This document shows positions 1 through 7,276 of a stretch of 20,109 bases of DNA, piece after piece. The translations under genes were made by a program, and so were the position numbers. The notes beneath the pieces are model-generated. The model worked only from the letters and a program-made list of their open reading frames with translations. It was not told where the DNA came from and made no database searches. Where the stretch lies: the NCBI GenBank assembly GCA_000753945.1, contig JQOA01000240.1, forward strand, positions 1-20,109, in the 5' to 3' direction. This DNA is from Smithella sp. D17 (GTDB lineage: Bacteria; Desulfobacterota; Syntrophia; Syntrophales; Smithellaceae). Each line of letters opens with the position of its first letter. Within the stretch, counting starts at the first letter, position 1.

Positions 1-1585
1 CCGCTGCGTTCAGGGCCAATAGGTTGGTCTGGAAGGCAATCTCATCTATGGTCTTTACTATCTTGGCTGTGGCGGAGGAGGATGATTTGATCTGGTTAAT
101 GGCCGACGACATCCTGTTCATGCTCTCCACTCCCTTGTCGGCGCTGCCACGAGCCTGCTCCGCCATCCCCTTGGCCTCTCTGGCGTTAAGGGAGTTCTGC
201 TTGGTCATGGAGGACATCTCCTGGAGGCTGCTGGACAATTCCTCCAGCGAACTGGCCTGCTCACTTGCCCCCTGAGACAACGACTGCCCGCCGGTGCTTA
301 CCTGCACACTGGCCGAGCTTACCTGTTCGGCGCCGATAGCCACCTGCTGCAGAGCCTTGTCCAGATTCTCCACCGCCAGATTGAGCGAATCCTTGATCTT
401 GGCATGATCGCCCTTATATTCGCCCTTAATACGAACAGTCATATCCTTGTCGGACATCTTCTTCAAGGCATCAGATGTTTCGTTGATTGGCCCCATAAAG
501 GCATCCAATGTTCCATTGATACCTTGGACAATATCCTTATAGGCGCCTTTAAATTCCTCTTCATTGCCGCGAACGTCCAGTTTGCCCTCCATTGCCGACT
601 TAGTGAGAACATTCATTTCCTTGATTAGATTCTTGATCGTCTCAGTCATCTTTACCAGCGCAGGCCCTATCTCATCCTTGTCGTCGATTATGGCTGGTTC
701 AATATTAACATTGCCCTCGGATATCTGCTGCATATCGTATATAACATTCTTCTGAAGATGATCGGCAAACTCATCCATGGCATGGGACAACAGACCAACC
801 TCGTCTTCACGCTTGCCCATATTCAAACGCATGGACAAATGGCCTTTACCTATCTCCTTGATCATAATCAGACCCTTGTTCAAGGGTTTGGCTATGGAAC
901 GCGACAAGAATACACCCAGCGATAACGAAACAATTCCGCCGATAACCATCAATAGCATAAAAACGATCGTGGCCCTGTTTGCGGACAAACGGTTTTTCTC
1001 GGCAGAGTTCACTGACTGTGTGGCGATGACAGACACAAGTTTGTCCAGACCGGTCGTAGTCGCATGCAAGCTATCCCGCGCGTCTAATTCAGCCTTATCC
1101 GCCGCCTTATTCCCTTTCTGTAAATTGGCGCCTGCTTCGGACACTCCGGCGTCCACCAGGTTCTTATTCTTTAGAGCTTCCATACACGCCGCGTCCTTAG
1201 TCTTCCACACTCCAAAATTAACCACGAATTCGTCCCACAACTTTTTTTCATTTTCGCTCTTGGGTAATTTCTCGTAATCAGCCCAGTTCTTCTCCAACCT
1301 GACCCAGGATTCATTCACGGATTTGAACAGTTCTTCACGAATCGTTTTATTATCAAACATTATGCCCAGAGCCAGACCTCGTTCAGAGCTTACTATAGAA
1401 TTCACCTCTTTATTGATTCTCCTGAGATTGTTAACCGCGGGTAATTCGATATTGCTAATCCGGTTTAGTTTGCTACTGAGATTGGAAAGATTTGATAGAG
1501 CGTAAAAGCCAATAACTTCACACATCGAGAGGATAAAAATCACCCCCCCCACAATTTTGATTCCTATTTTGATATTGTTAAACAT
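1..1585 (-). CDS. Methyl-accepting chemotaxis protein (C-terminus outside window)
   Basis: This is a membrane chemoreceptor that signals to the CheA and CheW encoded just upstream. It opens with a hydrophobic segment at about residues 8-30, then a helical, mostly extracytoplasmic region of about 175 residues. A second membrane span lies at about 207-228, followed directly by a HAMP domain (SRSIAKPLNK onward). Two further HAMP-like helical stretches follow, each ending in an acidic-hydrophobic turn. The methyl-accepting signalling helix then runs up to IAFQTNLLALNAA at residue 528, just before the conserved hairpin tip, so roughly the last 150 residues lie outside the window. The reading frame is open throughout. 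I prefer the ATG at 1585 because AGGAG lies 8 bases upstream; an in-frame ATG at 1591 sits too close to it. A run of eight G lies in codons 12-15. The ligand cannot be read from the sequence. Confidence 0.95.
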   Translation of the reverse strand, partial: MFNNIKIGIKIVGGVIFILSMCEVIGFYALSNLSNLSSKLNRISNIELPAVNNLRRINKEVNSIVSSERGLALGIMFDNKTIREELFKSVNESWVRLEKNWADYEKLPKSENEKKLWDEFVVNFGVWKTKDAACMEALKNKNLVDAGVSEAGANLQKGNKAADKAELDARDSLHATTTGLDKLVSVIATQSVNSAEKNRLSANRATIVFMLLMVIGGIVSLSLGVFLSRSIAKPLNKGLIMIKEIGKGHLSMRLNMGKREDEVGLLSHAMDEFADHLQKNVIYDMQQISEGNVNIEPAIIDDKDEIGPALVKMTETIKNLIKEMNVLTKSAMEGKLDVRGNEEEFKGAYKDIVQGINGTLDAFMGPINETSDALKKMSDKDMTVRIKGEYKGDHAKIKDSLNLAVENLDKALQQVAIGAEQVSSASVQVSTGGQSLSQGASEQASSLEELSSSLQEMSSMTKQNSLNAREAKGMAEQARGSADKGVESMNRMSSAINQIKSSSSATAKIVKTIDEIAFQTNLLALNAA

Positions 1586-1631
1586 ATTCATCTCTCCTTT
1601 TAATTCCTTCAGCGTTTAAACTAATACCTGG

Positions 1632-2168
1632 TCAAATTGTTTCGGCCTTCGGCTCCGGTACGCTGGTTTCGGCGGCCTTTTTCAAATGAATGATGTCCGA
1701 GGCCGTGATAACTTTTTCTATATCCAGCAGCAGACGCACCCTCCCTCCGGCTTTGCCCACTCCCAAAAGATATTCCGTGTTCACGTCTGTACCTAAGGAC
1801 GGTGTATTCTCGATATCATCGGAAGCAACGTTCACGACCTCCGAGACCTTGTCCACTAAAACACCCATCATTAAGGCAGACGTCTTGATAACAATGATAC
1901 AGGTCTCTTCGGTCATCCTGGTCGGATCCATGCCAAACTTCATCTTGAGATCCATGACGGGATGGATCTTCCCACGCAGGTTGATGACCCCCAGTATATA
2001 CTTGGAAGTCAGAGGCACCGGCGTGATCGGCATCCGTTCGATGATCTCCTGTACTTTTAGAATCTCCACTCCATATTCCTCGCTGGCCAGGAAAAAGGTA
2101 AGATATTTACCGGCCCGGGAATCAACCGAAATGGACTGATTTTCCTTAACTGCAGTTGCATGGTTCAT
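1632..2168 (-). CDS. cheW: Chemotaxis coupling protein CheW
   Basis: CheW is the cytoplasmic adaptor that links the chemoreceptor to the kinase CheA in signalling arrays. The protein has 178 residues, close to the usual CheW size. A single CheW domain fills about residues 20-160. Visible hallmarks are the first beta strand (KYLTFFLASEEYGVEI), the segment PITPVPLTSKYILGVINLRG with the family NLRG turn, and PVMDLK. A short charged tail ends with PEPKAETI. The ATG is preceded by AGGAGG at good spacing. It lies 26 bases after cheA and 46 bases before the receptor gene, so the three are almost certainly co-transcribed and serve one array. Recognition is by family motifs. Confidence 0.95.
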   Translation of the reverse strand: MNHATAVKENQSISVDSRAGKYLTFFLASEEYGVEILKVQEIIERMPITPVPLTSKYILGVINLRGKIHPVMDLKMKFGMDPTRMTEETCIIVIKTSALMMGVLVDKVSEVVNVASDDIENTPSLGTDVNTEYLLGVGKAGGRVRLLLDIEKVITASDIIHLKKAAETSVPEPKAETI

Positions 2169-2194
2169 GATGTGCCTCCTGTATGGACTATTTG

Positions 2195-4228
2195 TTACGT
2201 TGTTACATTTAACCGCTGCCGAGCCATGTTGATTATTCCGGTAACGTCGAGTATCAAACCTACAGTGCCATCACCCATGATTGCTCCACCAGCCACTACC
2301 GGCACATTATTGATTCCCTTACCCAGTAATTTAGTCACCACCTGGGTCTGGCTCAAAAGATCGTCTACAAAAAGAGCGCAGCATTCCTGTCCATCGCCTA
2401 TAACAACCAGCAGACCGGAGATGAGCTCGGTTTTGGCATCAGATATATTGAACAACCGGTGCAGCCTGAAAACCGGCAGCAATTCATCCCGGAATGAGAG
2501 CATCTCGGCTCTTTGATTCACCGTGTGGATATCGGACTCCGCCGGTCTGAGCGCTTTTTGGATGTTTCCAGTGGGCAAAATATATCTTTGGGATCCCACC
2601 TTAACCACCATTCCGTCAGTAATAGCCAAGGTCAGAGGCATTTTCATAATGAAGGCGCAACCCTGACCTTCCGAGTTTTGAACTTCTATCCGGCCCCGCA
2701 AAGCCTCCACCGCCCGGCACACCACATCCAGACCTACTCCCCGGCCCGATACTTCGGTCACTTTTTCAGCGGTAGAAAAGCCCGGGTGGAATATCATCTG
2801 CCAAACCTCCTGGTCGGTCATCCGTTCGGCCGAATCTATCAAGCCCATTGCCATCGCCTTGTCCACTATCTTCCGGCGGCTGAGCCCCCGGCCGTCGTCA
2901 CTGACCGTCAGGATTATGCTGCTTTCGGCATTACCGGCCGTCAGATAAATCCGGCTTTCACTTGATTTCCCGAGTCGCTGGCGTTCATCGGGCATTTCAA
3001 TGCCATGATCAACTGCGTTCCTGATCAGATGGACCAGAGGATCGGCCAGCATGTCAACCATATTGCGATCGATCTCGGTCTCGTCACCTTCAGTGATTAT
3101 TTTCACAATTTTACCGTTTTTCTGAGAAAGGTCGCGGGCTAGCCGAACCATTTTCTGTAAGGTTCCTTTCAGGGGCACCATACGCAGGAACATGCTCAGG
3201 TCATGAAGTTCGCGCACTATCTTTTCGGCCTGAGATATTTTTTTATTAAGTTCGTGATTCTTACCGTTGACAACCAGTTCGTCCTGTCCCACCATGGTCT
3301 GGGCGATCACTAATTCGCCCACCGTATCCAGCAGTTTGTCCAACCGGTCGATCTTGACTCTGACGGTGGACTCAACTACCGGCTCCGGAGCCTGGCTTAC
3401 GACCCAAGGCTGATCTGGCAAAGTTTCTCCGTTTTTCTGGGCCAGCAGTTCCTTGAATCCCGGCAGGTCAGCCCGCTCGGCTGACTGATCATTGACTTTT
3501 GAATTCCGGATATTGGAGATAAAAATCCTTAATGCTTCATGCATCTCTTCAAGGCCCAAAGGCAGTTCTATTTGTTGTCCCGGACCGGATGATTTCATCC
3601 GTTCCAAAATGCTTTTGATCATGTCCAGCGATTTAAGGGCAAGATCGGCATGACCTCTGGTGAAATTGTCCTGGCCGTCCCTGACCCGAACCAGCATTGA
3701 TTCCACATGATGAGCCAAATCCTTGACGCAGTCAAGATTGAGGAAGGCAGATGTTCCTTTGATAGTGTGAAAACCCCGGAAGATGGTATTCAGCAATTCC
3801 TGGTTGCCCGAATCCTTCTCCCAGTCCAGAATAGCCGATTCGGCCATGGTAGCTACTTCCATGTTCTCTACGATGAACTCATTCAGCAGGTCTGAATCAA
3901 AATCCCTGGACAGGGTAAAATTCCGTGATCCTGCTGTTTGAGGTGGAACATCCTGGGGTTTTTCCGGTTTTACGGCAGAAAGATTTCCCCCCCTAAATTC
4001 CATGGCTTGCTCCAATAAGTCTCCTAGACGGACTATCCCCGCCTGGCGCGATTCCAAGTCTTGGCCGGACCAAGCATCGACCTCGGCGCAAGCCTGTTCC
4101 AAAACATCTTTAAGATGTCCCCTTGCCTCCCCTTTGGAAAGAACCAGATTTTTTTTGAACGCATCCAAGTCAGAAAGATTTTCAGGATCAAGTTCAATCA
4201 ACGATATGGCCAAATTATTCAGGTTCAT
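2195..4228 (-). CDS. cheA: Chemotaxis histidine kinase CheA
   Basis: CheA autophosphorylates on histidine under receptor control and passes phosphate to response regulators. The 677 residues show, in order: an N-terminal stretch of about 100 residues I do not recognise; an HPt domain (about 112-215) with the phospho-accepting His154 in FHTIKGTSAF; a linker; the dimerisation helices (about 288-360); an ATPase domain with N box HLIRNAVDHGIE (400-411), DDGRG (444-448) and SGRGVGLD (494-501); and a C-terminal CheW-like domain (about 537-677). Only about 70 residues separate HPt from the dimerisation helices, which seems too short for a classical P2 regulator-docking domain. The ATG overlaps the stop of the J-domain gene as ATGA with no strong Shine-Dalgarno, suggesting translational coupling. 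No cheR, cheB or cheY follows inside the window. Confidence 0.95.
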   Translation of the reverse strand: MNLNNLAISLIELDPENLSDLDAFKKNLVLSKGEARGHLKDVLEQACAEVDAWSGQDLESRQAGIVRLGDLLEQAMEFRGGNLSAVKPEKPQDVPPQTAGSRNFTLSRDFDSDLLNEFIVENMEVATMAESAILDWEKDSGNQELLNTIFRGFHTIKGTSAFLNLDCVKDLAHHVESMLVRVRDGQDNFTRGHADLALKSLDMIKSILERMKSSGPGQQIELPLGLEEMHEALRIFISNIRNSKVNDQSAERADLPGFKELLAQKNGETLPDQPWVVSQAPEPVVESTVRVKIDRLDKLLDTVGELVIAQTMVGQDELVVNGKNHELNKKISQAEKIVRELHDLSMFLRMVPLKGTLQKMVRLARDLSQKNGKIVKIITEGDETEIDRNMVDMLADPLVHLIRNAVDHGIEMPDERQRLGKSSESRIYLTAGNAESSIILTVSDDGRGLSRRKIVDKAMAMGLIDSAERMTDQEVWQMIFHPGFSTAEKVTEVSGRGVGLDVVCRAVEALRGRIEVQNSEGQGCAFIMKMPLTLAITDGMVVKVGSQRYILPTGNIQKALRPAESDIHTVNQRAEMLSFRDELLPVFRLHRLFNISDAKTELISGLLVVIGDGQECCALFVDDLLSQTQVVTKLLGKGINNVPVVAGGAIMGDGTVGLILDVTGIINMARQRLNVTT

Positions 4229-4977
4229 CTTTTTAAATATTTCTTATTGTGCATCTTCATGTCAACGATCCGCTTAAATACCTGTGTGGACGACAGGATA
4301 TTCTGCTCAATAAAATATTTTCCAATCGGTTTCTGTATAAGTCTTTGCTTTTCCAACAGCCGTTCTAATTGATACAGCGACAGTCGGCCCAGACTAAAAG
4401 CACATTCGCAGAATTTCTCACCATACTTCCGGCAGTGCAGTATATCGACAATGTCGCCACATTCAAGCCAGCCCCAACTCACAGCGATGGTCCCGACGGA
4501 CGGTCGCTGCAACCTCTGCCAAACAATCGCTTTAATGAGCGTCGAAAAGGATATCTGCCCCGCATAGTAAAGGTACTGGCCGAACAAAAGCCTCCGGGAC
4601 GGCATTAGCCCCGCATAGAGAGGCTCCACTGTCGCAGAGGCAGCCTTCTTGTGGGCGGCAGGAGACGGGGGCCGCTGCTTTTGCTTGTAAAGGGTTCCTC
4701 TTTCCTCCAGAGAACAATTCCACGGAGCGGTAACAAATTCCTGCAATAACTGGTAGGCCAGATTGACTTCTTTAAAATGTCTCTCCAAAAAGTCCGGTTC
4801 ACCGGCAACAATGATCGCACGGTCAGGATGAGTTTCCAGCGCTTTCTTACGATAGGCCGCTTTAACGCCGGAGGGTTTCAGATAGCGCAGAAAATCAACC
4901 GACACGTCAATATCCGTTCCAAAAAGCGACTCACAAGCTTTGAACAAATCCTGTCTGGAAACATCGGCAGCCGGCAA
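4225..4977 (-). CDS. J-domain protein of the chemosensory operon
   Basis: The 250-residue protein begins with a DnaJ-type J domain (about residues 12-80) carrying the diagnostic HPD motif at 50-52 (KALETHPDRA) and the following helix HFKEVNLAYQLLQEF. J domains stimulate the ATPase of DnaK-type Hsp70 chaperones. There is no Gly/Phe stretch or zinc finger, so it is not DnaJ itself. A linker follows. The C-terminal half (about 128-235) holds two similar helical segments, RRLLFGQYLYYAGQIS and KPIGKYFIEQNILSS. These resemble the short repeats in the N-terminal part of GspE/PilB-type ATPases; that comparison is by eye and tentative. The start is TTG, chosen because AGGAG lies 8 bases upstream. It is the first gene of the operon and overlaps cheA by 4 bases, which suggests a role tied to CheA or the array. 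Client unknown. Confidence 0.8.
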   Translation of the reverse strand: MPAADVSRQDLFKACESLFGTDIDVSVDFLRYLKPSGVKAAYRKKALETHPDRAIIVAGEPDFLERHFKEVNLAYQLLQEFVTAPWNCSLEERGTLYKQKQRPPSPAAHKKAASATVEPLYAGLMPSRRLLFGQYLYYAGQISFSTLIKAIVWQRLQRPSVGTIAVSWGWLECGDIVDILHCRKYGEKFCECAFSLGRLSLYQLERLLEKQRLIQKPIGKYFIEQNILSSTQVFKRIVDMKMHNKKYLKR

Positions 4978-5029
4978 TACTTCATCTCCTTTGCACGTTT
5001 AATGGCGTAACAATAGTGTTCACTCTTTT

Positions 5030-5059
5030 ATCATAAATTACCACACGGCATACTGTAAA
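5030..5059 (-). promoter_or_regulatory. Candidate sigma70 promoter of the chemosensory operon
   Basis: On the minus strand, TTTACA (5054-5059) and TATGAT (5030-5035) are separated by 18 bases. Each box matches the sigma70 consensus at five of six positions. The predicted start of transcription is about 45 bases upstream of the TTG of the J-domain gene, and no other gene on this strand lies between. The promoter falls inside the decayed transposase end. Prediction only. Confidence 0.5.
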
Positions 5060-5200
5060 AGCAAGCAGCAACTATAACAAGCCGTTTCACCGGCCAGTAT
5101 CTCCATCGGTCTCGTTCTTCTTCTAAACTCCTTGTTCAGTCTCTCAATAATATTTGTAGTCCTTAATGATATCCATTCTTCTTCAGGGAAACTGAAAAAT
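5038..5200 (-). pseudogene. IS256-like transposase, C-terminal remnant
   Basis: The minus strand reads NSFFSFPEEEWISLRTTN and continues IIERLNKEFRRRTRPMEIL and AGETACY before a stop at 5038-5040. The FPEEEW, RTTN, IERLNKEFRRRT and AGE-ACY blocks are those of the C-terminal end of IS256-family (mutator-type) transposases. After AGETACY the expected LLAF continuation is lost and the frame drifts, and an in-frame stop lies a short way upstream of the recognisable part. Only about 50 residues of a roughly 400-residue protein survive, with no DDE catalytic residues except what may lie in this tail, so it is non-functional. No terminal inverted repeats or target duplication were identified. Confidence 0.8.
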
Positions 5201-5273
5201 GAATTGCCGCAACAATTGGAAAGAATATCAGAACAGAAAATACTTTAGCACGTTGCGGAGGAGAAAAATTCTG

Positions 5274-5300
5274 TTGCTTATTTTCAAATGTTTCTATAAA
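5274..5300 (+). promoter_or_regulatory. Weak candidate promoter for the response regulator gene
   Basis: TTGCTT at 5274-5279 and TATAAA at 5295-5300 have only 15 bases between them; shifting to TAAAAG gives 17 bases but a poorer -10. It lies 45 bases upstream of the response regulator ATG in a stretch (5201-5345) where I see no gene. Low confidence. Confidence 0.22.
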
Positions 5301-5345
5301 AGAGTGATTGCGGAGCGGATAGAATATCTCTTGAAAAGAGTTTTT

Positions 5346-5726
5346 ATGATTAAAAAGATATTAATTGTTGATGATTCTCCCATCTCTATAAAAATTATTA
5401 AGAGTTGTATCCCTAAAGATAAAGACTACGAATTGTTTGATGCTGCCGATGGTCAGATCGGTGTGGAAAAATACAGGGAACTCAAACCGGATCTCACTTT
5501 CCTGGATTTAACCATGCCGGTCATGAATGGCTTTCAGGCTTTGGAAGAAATTCTTAAGTTTGATCAAAGAGCAATGGTTATAATTCTTACTGCTGATGTT
5601 CAGATAAAGGCAATTGCCAAAGCCCATGATCTCGGCGCTTTTTCAGTATTAAAAAAGCCACCGGCAAAGGAATCGGTAGCAGCGGCCATCAAAGAAGCAG
5701 AAGATGCCCTGACTGAGCGTGGATAA
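5346..5726 (+). CDS. Single-domain response regulator (CheY-like)
   Basis: This is a 126-residue stand-alone receiver domain. It has the acidic pair D9-D10 after strand 1 (KILIVDDS), the phospho-acceptor D54 in TFLDLTMP, T82 in IILTAD and the conserved K104-P105. No output domain follows, so it should act by protein contact, as CheY or a phosphate carrier does. The open frame extends upstream to 5199, but residues encoded there are basic and unlike any receiver. The ATG at 5346 gives the normal N-terminus, with an AAGAG-like site just before it. The next gene, a CheC-type phosphatase, begins 3 bases after its stop, so the pair probably works together: phosphorylation by a kinase, possibly the nearby CheA, and removal by the phosphatase. 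Confidence 0.92.
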   Translation: MIKKILIVDDSPISIKIIKSCIPKDKDYELFDAADGQIGVEKYRELKPDLTFLDLTMPVMNGFQALEEILKFDQRAMVIILTADVQIKAIAKAHDLGAFSVLKKPPAKESVAAAIKEAEDALTERG

Positions 5727-5729
5727 ATT

Positions 5730-6383
5730 ATGCCGGATAATTTTAACGCCAAAGAAAAGATTACCGTCGAAGAAACTGATCTGCTGCAGGAGATCATGAA
5801 TATAGCTTTTGGCCGTGCCGCTTCAGATCTTGCCGAACTTGTAGATATTTTTGTTGTCCTCAATGTTCCTCAAATAAAACTGTTGAAAGCCTTTGATCTT
5901 CCTGCATACATTAACAAGGAGATCATGAATTATGATAAAGATAGAGTATCCGTTGTGGAACAAAATTTCTGGGGTAAATTTAAGGGAAACGCTTTTTTGG
6001 TTTTTCCTCCCGGAACAGGAAAAAACATATTTTATCTGTTTGACGGCGGAGATAAATCTTATGAATCAGATCATACTCATGATATGGAAAAAGAAACATT
6101 TCAGGAAATCGGCAACATTCTGATCGGAGCATGCGTGGGAAAAATTGCTGAACTTTTAGGTGATGTTACTACTTATTCACCACCCCGCGTTGTTCTTGAA
6201 ACAAGTCTTCGCGGTATAGTGTACGACAACCTCTCTGATCCCGACAACATGGCCATCGTTTTAAGAACAGTCTTTGAGTTTAAAGAAAAAAACGTCAATG
6301 GTTATATGTTTATTTTTACCAGGCAGGAATCTTTTGCATGGCTGAAGACTGCTTTGCACAAATTCCTCGAACAATACGAATAG
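5730..6383 (+). CDS. cheC: CheC-type phosphatase of phospho-response regulators
   Basis: CheC/CheX/FliY-family proteins remove phosphate from CheY-like regulators. The family active site is a helix with E-x-x-N. This 217-residue protein has two such helices: E21 and N24 in LLQEIMNIAFGRA, and E126 and N129 in ETFQEIGNILIGA. That is the two-site arrangement of CheC rather than the single site of CheX. The length agrees with CheC. No membrane segment or signal peptide is seen. It follows the response regulator gene by 3 bases, which makes that regulator the likely substrate. CheC often partners with the deamidase CheD, but none is in the window. The CheC assignment rests on these motifs; another family member with the same fold is possible. 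Confidence 0.8.
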   Translation: MPDNFNAKEKITVEETDLLQEIMNIAFGRAASDLAELVDIFVVLNVPQIKLLKAFDLPAYINKEIMNYDKDRVSVVEQNFWGKFKGNAFLVFPPGTGKNIFYLFDGGDKSYESDHTHDMEKETFQEIGNILIGACVGKIAELLGDVTTYSPPRVVLETSLRGIVYDNLSDPDNMAIVLRTVFEFKEKNVNGYMFIFTRQESFAWLKTALHKFLEQYE

Positions 6384-6507
6384 CGTCCTGAACAATTTTG
6401 ACTTTACAAACACTATCAAATTAAGTCTCATCATTTTTTGTTACGTATAGTCTACTCCTCTTTGCAGTAAAGTATCCGTCCTTTTCAATATGGGCAACCA
6501 TACCGCC

Positions 6508-6532
6508 ATTTTTAATTTTCAAGATTAAAAAT
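6508..6532. repeat. AT-rich perfect inverted repeat
   Basis: The arms ATTTTTAAT (6508-6516) and ATTAAAAAT (6524-6532) are exact reverse complements around a 7-base loop. It lies 125 bases after the CheC-type gene and about 50 bases before the next -35 box. It could be an operator-like site or a weak transcription stop. The stem has no G-C pairs, so a strong terminator is unlikely. Confidence 0.4.
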
Positions 6533-6578
6533 GTCTTGATTTTGCTTATTAAAGAAGCTAAATTACACTTAAATAACT

Positions 6579-6607
6579 TTGAAAAATTAAATTTACATAG
6601 TTATGAT
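6579..6607 (+). promoter_or_regulatory. Strong candidate sigma70 promoter of the HTH-ATPase-TPR module
   Basis: TTGAAA (6579-6584) and TATGAT (6602-6607) are separated by exactly 17 bases, each matching five of six consensus positions. The predicted start lies about 65 bases upstream of the HTH gene ATG at 6682. The three genes downstream are co-directional with gaps of about 50-60 bases, so this promoter may serve all three. Confidence 0.6.
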
Positions 6608-6681
6608 ACTACTGATTAAAATATGAGATTTTTTTCTTCAATATTTTTTGTTGAACAGTAACTAAGATTATCAGGAGCAAT

Positions 6682-7218
6682 ATGGAAAAGATTTGCATCG
6701 TAAAACGGCGGAGGGAATATGCACAAACGGAAGTTAAGCTTGTACTGCCGGATAATCAGAGTGATAATCTTCCTCAAGAAGTTGCAGCAAGTAACATCGC
6801 CATAGATACTCGCCCAGAATTCCCGGATAAAAAAATTGTGGAAGAATTCGTCGATAATGCCTCATCTGTTATTTCCATCATGATGACAACGGAACAATCC
6901 AGGCTTTTAAAACAATCGGAATACATAAAAGAATTGCTGAACGGAACAAAAAGCGATCCTTCATTCGATATCAAGCTGACGCAGGACGGACAACTGGCCA
7001 TCACTTTCCGTTTTAATGATTCTTTGATGTTAAGAATGCTATCCCCCACTCAAGTTTGTCAGATGCTTCAGGTCAGCCGCAGCTTTTTACAAAAACTCGT
7101 TCATGAAAATAAGATTAAGAATTACAAATTGGGCCGGATGAGACGATTTTTACTGGAAGATATACTTGAATATTTGAGCAATGATAGCCCATTTGCTCAA
7201 TTCAGCAATGAACAATGA
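6682..7218 (+). CDS. Excisionase-type helix-turn-helix DNA-binding protein
   Basis: This 178-residue protein carries a C-terminal DNA-binding domain of the excisionase/MerR-like class at about residues 121-167. The helix-turn-helix is SPTQVCQMLQVSRSFLQKLV, followed by the wing IKNYKLGRMRRF and a closing helix LLEDILEYL. The first 120 residues show no family I recognise: a basic start (MEKICIVKRRRE), a charged middle and a predicted helix about residues 51-87. The start ATG has AGGAG close upstream, and a near-consensus promoter lies 75 bases away. It is the first gene of a module with an ExeA-like ATPase and a TPR protein. It may be a transcription regulator of the module or, less likely, a DNA-architectural protein as in phage excision. 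No integrase is nearby. Confidence 0.75.
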   Translation: MEKICIVKRRREYAQTEVKLVLPDNQSDNLPQEVAASNIAIDTRPEFPDKKIVEEFVDNASSVISIMMTTEQSRLLKQSEYIKELLNGTKSDPSFDIKLTQDGQLAITFRFNDSLMLRMLSPTQVCQMLQVSRSFLQKLVHENKIKNYKLGRMRRFLLEDILEYLSNDSPFAQFSNEQ

Positions 7219-7276
7219 AATTAATGCTAAAAGATAAACTTTATAGATTTTATAATAGTTTATTAGGAGATGAGCG

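Larger units (their letters stand above)
6384..6681. other. AT-rich intergenic region
   Basis: This gap separates the regulator/phosphatase pair from the HTH-ATPase-TPR module. I see no convincing gene. It holds a hairpin-forming inverted repeat (6508-6532) and a strong promoter (6579-6607), annotated separately. The minus strand from about 6600 down to a stop at 6421-6423 stays open for about 60 codons and includes the protein-like string MVAHIEKDGYFTAKRSRLY, but without a usable start or ribosome-binding site. This may be a decayed gene end. Confidence 0.5.

Noticed and set aside
777..1277. Plus-strand open frame of 166 codons inside the chemoreceptor gene
   Set aside because: It is a shadow frame; the minus strand gives a continuous receptor with membrane, HAMP and signalling parts.
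1532..1560. Frameshift in the chemoreceptor at the G8 run
   Set aside because: The frame continues correctly through the run into a sensible membrane segment and the rest of the receptor.
5199..5345. N-terminal extension of the response regulator by 49 residues
   Set aside because: The extra residues are basic and unlike any receiver; they overlap the transposase scar, and the ATG at 5346 gives the normal family start.
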